64,000 bases of DNA from Lachnobacterium bovis DSM 14045. Lineage in GTDB: Bacteria > Bacillota > Clostridia > Lachnospirales > Lachnospiraceae. Below, one piece after another: positions 62,422 to 64,000 of the stretch (positions are counted from its first letter, which is position 1; the number at the start of each line of letters is the position of its first letter). Below the pieces are notes generated by a model. The model was not told the DNA's origin, searched no databases, and was given only the letters and a program-made list of their open reading frames with translations. Position numbers and translations under genes: made by a program. Where the stretch lies: NCBI RefSeq assembly GCF_900107245.1, contig NZ_FNPG01000008.1, forward strand, positions 1 through 64,000, given 5' to 3'.

Positions 62422-64000
62422 ATGTATAGATGTGGCAGATTAAATCAGCTTAGTGATTTTTTTAAAGATATATCCCAAAGGGAAAAAGGCATAATTTATC
62501 GCTATAGAATAGAAGAATATAACCAGGATATCTTTGAATTTTTAAAAAGATATTTTGATGAAGCATATAAAAGTGGAGCTGTATTAGGAGATGGAATTAC
62601 TAATCCTACAGAGCAGAATCTAGATTATTTTTACAATATTCATGGAAACGAATTTGAGAATTCGATAGATTTTTTTGAAAAAAAATTAAAAATATGGCTA
62701 CCGCGATTGAACGATTATCAGAAGGATATATTGGCTCAATCGATTTATGATGAATTGATGGGGTTAAAAAAATCTGGAAAAAATGACAACATGCTTAAAA
62801 ATGCCTACATAAAATTTATGTGCTGGCTATACTATAAATTTGAAAAAGTTGTTAATCAATCAAGTAGTTCATTCATTCCTAAAATATTGTATATGGGAAA
62901 TATGAGTAAGCATGAAATGCAATTTTTGAGTATGATCTCAAAGATTGGTTGTGATATTGTTTTGGTCTTTACAGATAAGGGCCAAAGTTATAAAAAAGTT
63001 GATTCAAATAATGTTTTTTCAACCAAATTTGAGGTGCTAAACGGAGGAGAGTTTCCAAGCGATTTTTCAGTAAAAAAATTAGCAGAGAAGCCGGTTGTAA
63101 ATGTAAGTAAAAATCAGCCGGTAAATAGAGCAAACCAGCCGGTAAATAGAGCAAACCAGCCGGTAAATAGAGCAAACCAGCCAGTAAACAGAGCGAACCA
63201 GCCAGTAAACAGAGCGAACCAGCCGGTAAACAGAGCGAACCAGCCGGTAAACAGGACAAGTCATCCGACAGCACCGACAAGAAGATTAGAAAGTGGTTTT
63301 ATAAGTGCAATTAACACTTGGATAGAGGGAAAAGACATTACGGATATTTTAACTCCATATTCTCAAAGAGGTAATGAAGAAAAATTTATTTATACATCGT
63401 TTATTAGAGTAAATGGAGTAGAAGATAGACAAACATATCCAAATGAGTTATATAGATTTATAGAACAGTTGCGCCAGAATGATAGAAAGTTTGTGATAAT
63501 AGAAAACGAGATTCCTAAACCTACAGTACAAGAAATCTCAAATATCAGACGAGGTAATTACACAGATGTAGCTCGAATGCTTAATGAATTATCAAAAAAC
63601 ATTAATTATGCGACTAGCGTGCAATTGCAAAAGATAGTTACAGTAGAATTTATTAACTTCTTTCTTGATGAAGGGGAAAAAATGGGCAATAATGTTAATA
63701 AATTGATGAATAAAGCTGTCTATATTTTGTGCTGGTTAAAGAAATATGGAGACATTTTATTTCACGATTGGAAGAAGGAAAACATAGGTTGTGTTATTTA
63801 TTTAGGTGGATGTAAAGACGAAAATGAAGATACTTTTTTAAGATTTTTGTCACGATTGCCTTTAGATATTTTAATTTTAGTTCCAAATTTAAATCAAAAA
63901 TGTCTATTGACAGATGAAAAATTATATGAGATAAATTATAGTCAAAGTATGGAATTAAATGAATTTCCTAAGACCAGTAGTGGTTTAACAATGAATACAG
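62422..64000 (+). CDS. YceG-family component of the Ter biosynthetic module (partial, 3' end outside window)
   Basis: The frame is open for 526 codons from ATG 62422 (AGAGAGGTG upstream) to the window edge. The first domain (YRCGRLNQLSDFF...PKILYMGNMSKHEMQFLSMISKIGCDIVLVFTDKG) is followed by a linker of seven heptapeptide repeats NQPVNRA (residues 231-279). A second domain follows (FISAINTWIEGKDITDILTPYSQRG; YLGGCKDENEDTFLRFLSRLPLDILILVPNLNQKC). YceG-type proteins accompany TerD, PRTase and lyase genes and are predicted to take part in making a stress metabolite; no reaction is established. Confidence 0.78.
   Translation, partial: MYRCGRLNQLSDFFKDISQREKGIIYRYRIEEYNQDIFEFLKRYFDEAYKSGAVLGDGITNPTEQNLDYFYNIHGNEFENSIDFFEKKLKIWLPRLNDYQKDILAQSIYDELMGLKKSGKNDNMLKNAYIKFMCWLYYKFEKVVNQSSSSFIPKILYMGNMSKHEMQFLSMISKIGCDIVLVFTDKGQSYKKVDSNNVFSTKFEVLNGGEFPSDFSVKKLAEKPVVNVSKNQPVNRANQPVNRANQPVNRANQPVNRANQPVNRANQPVNRANQPVNRTSHPTAPTRRLESGFISAINTWIEGKDITDILTPYSQRGNEEKFIYTSFIRVNGVEDRQTYPNELYRFIEQLRQNDRKFVIIENEIPKPTVQEISNIRRGNYTDVARMLNELSKNINYATSVQLQKIVTVEFINFFLDEGEKMGNNVNKLMNKAVYILCWLKKYGDILFHDWKKENIGCVIYLGGCKDENEDTFLRFLSRLPLDILILVPNLNQKCLLTDEKLYEINYSQSMELNEFPKTSSGLTMNT
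63112..63258 (+). repeat. seven tandem copies of a 21-bp coding repeat
   Basis: Units at 63112, 63133, 63154, 63175, 63196, 63217 and 63238 encode NQPVNRA (last one NQPVNRT). Differences between units 1-6 are all synonymous (CCG/CCA, AAT/AAC, GCA/GCG), and reading frame is kept at every junction. Confidence 0.95.

Noticed and set aside
63112-63258. Possible CRISPR array
   Set aside because: The 21-bp units are contiguous, without spacers, and stay in the reading frame of the YceG-family protein.
62969-63280. Minus-strand reading frames rich in Leu-Pro-Ala-Gly repeats
   Set aside because: They are the antisense of the in-frame heptapeptide repeat on the plus strand; no ribosome binding site supports them.

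Overview
The window reads as low-GC Firmicutes DNA, most likely a gut butyrate-producing member of the Lachnospiraceae. The evidence is its AT-rich composition, strong AGGAGG-type ribosome binding sites with frequent GTG/TTG starts, a butyryl-CoA:acetate CoA-transferase, a clostridial S10-spc-alpha cluster in which rpsD (S4) lies between rpsK and rpoA, a zinc-type S14 and an unusually long L17. No tRNA, rRNA or CRISPR was seen.

Layout. 1-338: right end of an IS3-family element with the transposase C-terminus. 0.4-15 kb: housekeeping genes: ThiT-like thiamine transporter (-), gdhA, signal peptidase I, a CDF cation exporter, Mrp Fe-S ATPase, an LTA-synthase-like sulfatase (-), the CoA-transferase (-), a glycosyltransferase (-), an EamA exporter, two RNA methyltransferases and a small C_GCAxxG_C_C redox protein (-). 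15.2-32.0 kb: the ribosomal super-operon: rpsJ-rplC-D-W-B-rpsS-rplV-rpsC-rplP-rpmC-rpsQ-rplN-X-E-rpsN-rpsH-rplF-R-rpsE-rpmD-rplO-secY-adk-map-infA-rpmJ-rpsM-K-D-rpoA-rplQ. It has a strong promoter plus structured leader before rpsJ, a second strong promoter between infA and rpmJ, and several long hairpin-containing spacers that probably carry autoregulatory elements.

32-43 kb: a possible 40-codon small gene, mgtE, a YibE/F membrane-protein pair, then a pantothenate operon (DUF2520 dehydrogenase resembling PanG, panB, panC, panD) whose leader ends in a hairpin that hides the ribosome binding site. Two tandem neurotransmitter:sodium symporter genes follow; their 5' UTR begins exactly at the transcription start with a 9-bp closing stem and looks like an undescribed cis-regulatory RNA. 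A candidate small RNA on the minus strand lies in the 0.8-kb gap after them.

43-53 kb: thioredoxin and an OhrR-type regulator, then a maltodextrin/starch locus: twin LacI-type operators, a putative starch-binding lipoprotein, a short LacI repressor (-), a cytoplasmic GH13 amylase, a maltodextrin ABC transporter (binding protein and two permeases, no ATPase), and a decayed cyclomaltodextrin glucanotransferase with one nonsense codon and a large in-frame deletion. 53-57 kb: a degenerate GGDEF-EAL membrane protein (-), a thioredoxin-reductase-like flavoprotein without the usual NADPH motifs, and a PHP-type histidinol-phosphatase.

57-64 kb: the start of a tellurite/Ter-type 'biosynthetic module': a pseudo-receiver AraC regulator overlapping a phosphoribosyltransferase/TRSP protein, a StiP-family protein, a TIM-barrel aldolase/lyase (-), and a YceG-family protein that runs off the right edge and contains seven perfect heptapeptide repeats. 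The Ter-type module with its built-in regulator and the two leader RNAs (pan and symporter) are the most interesting parts.
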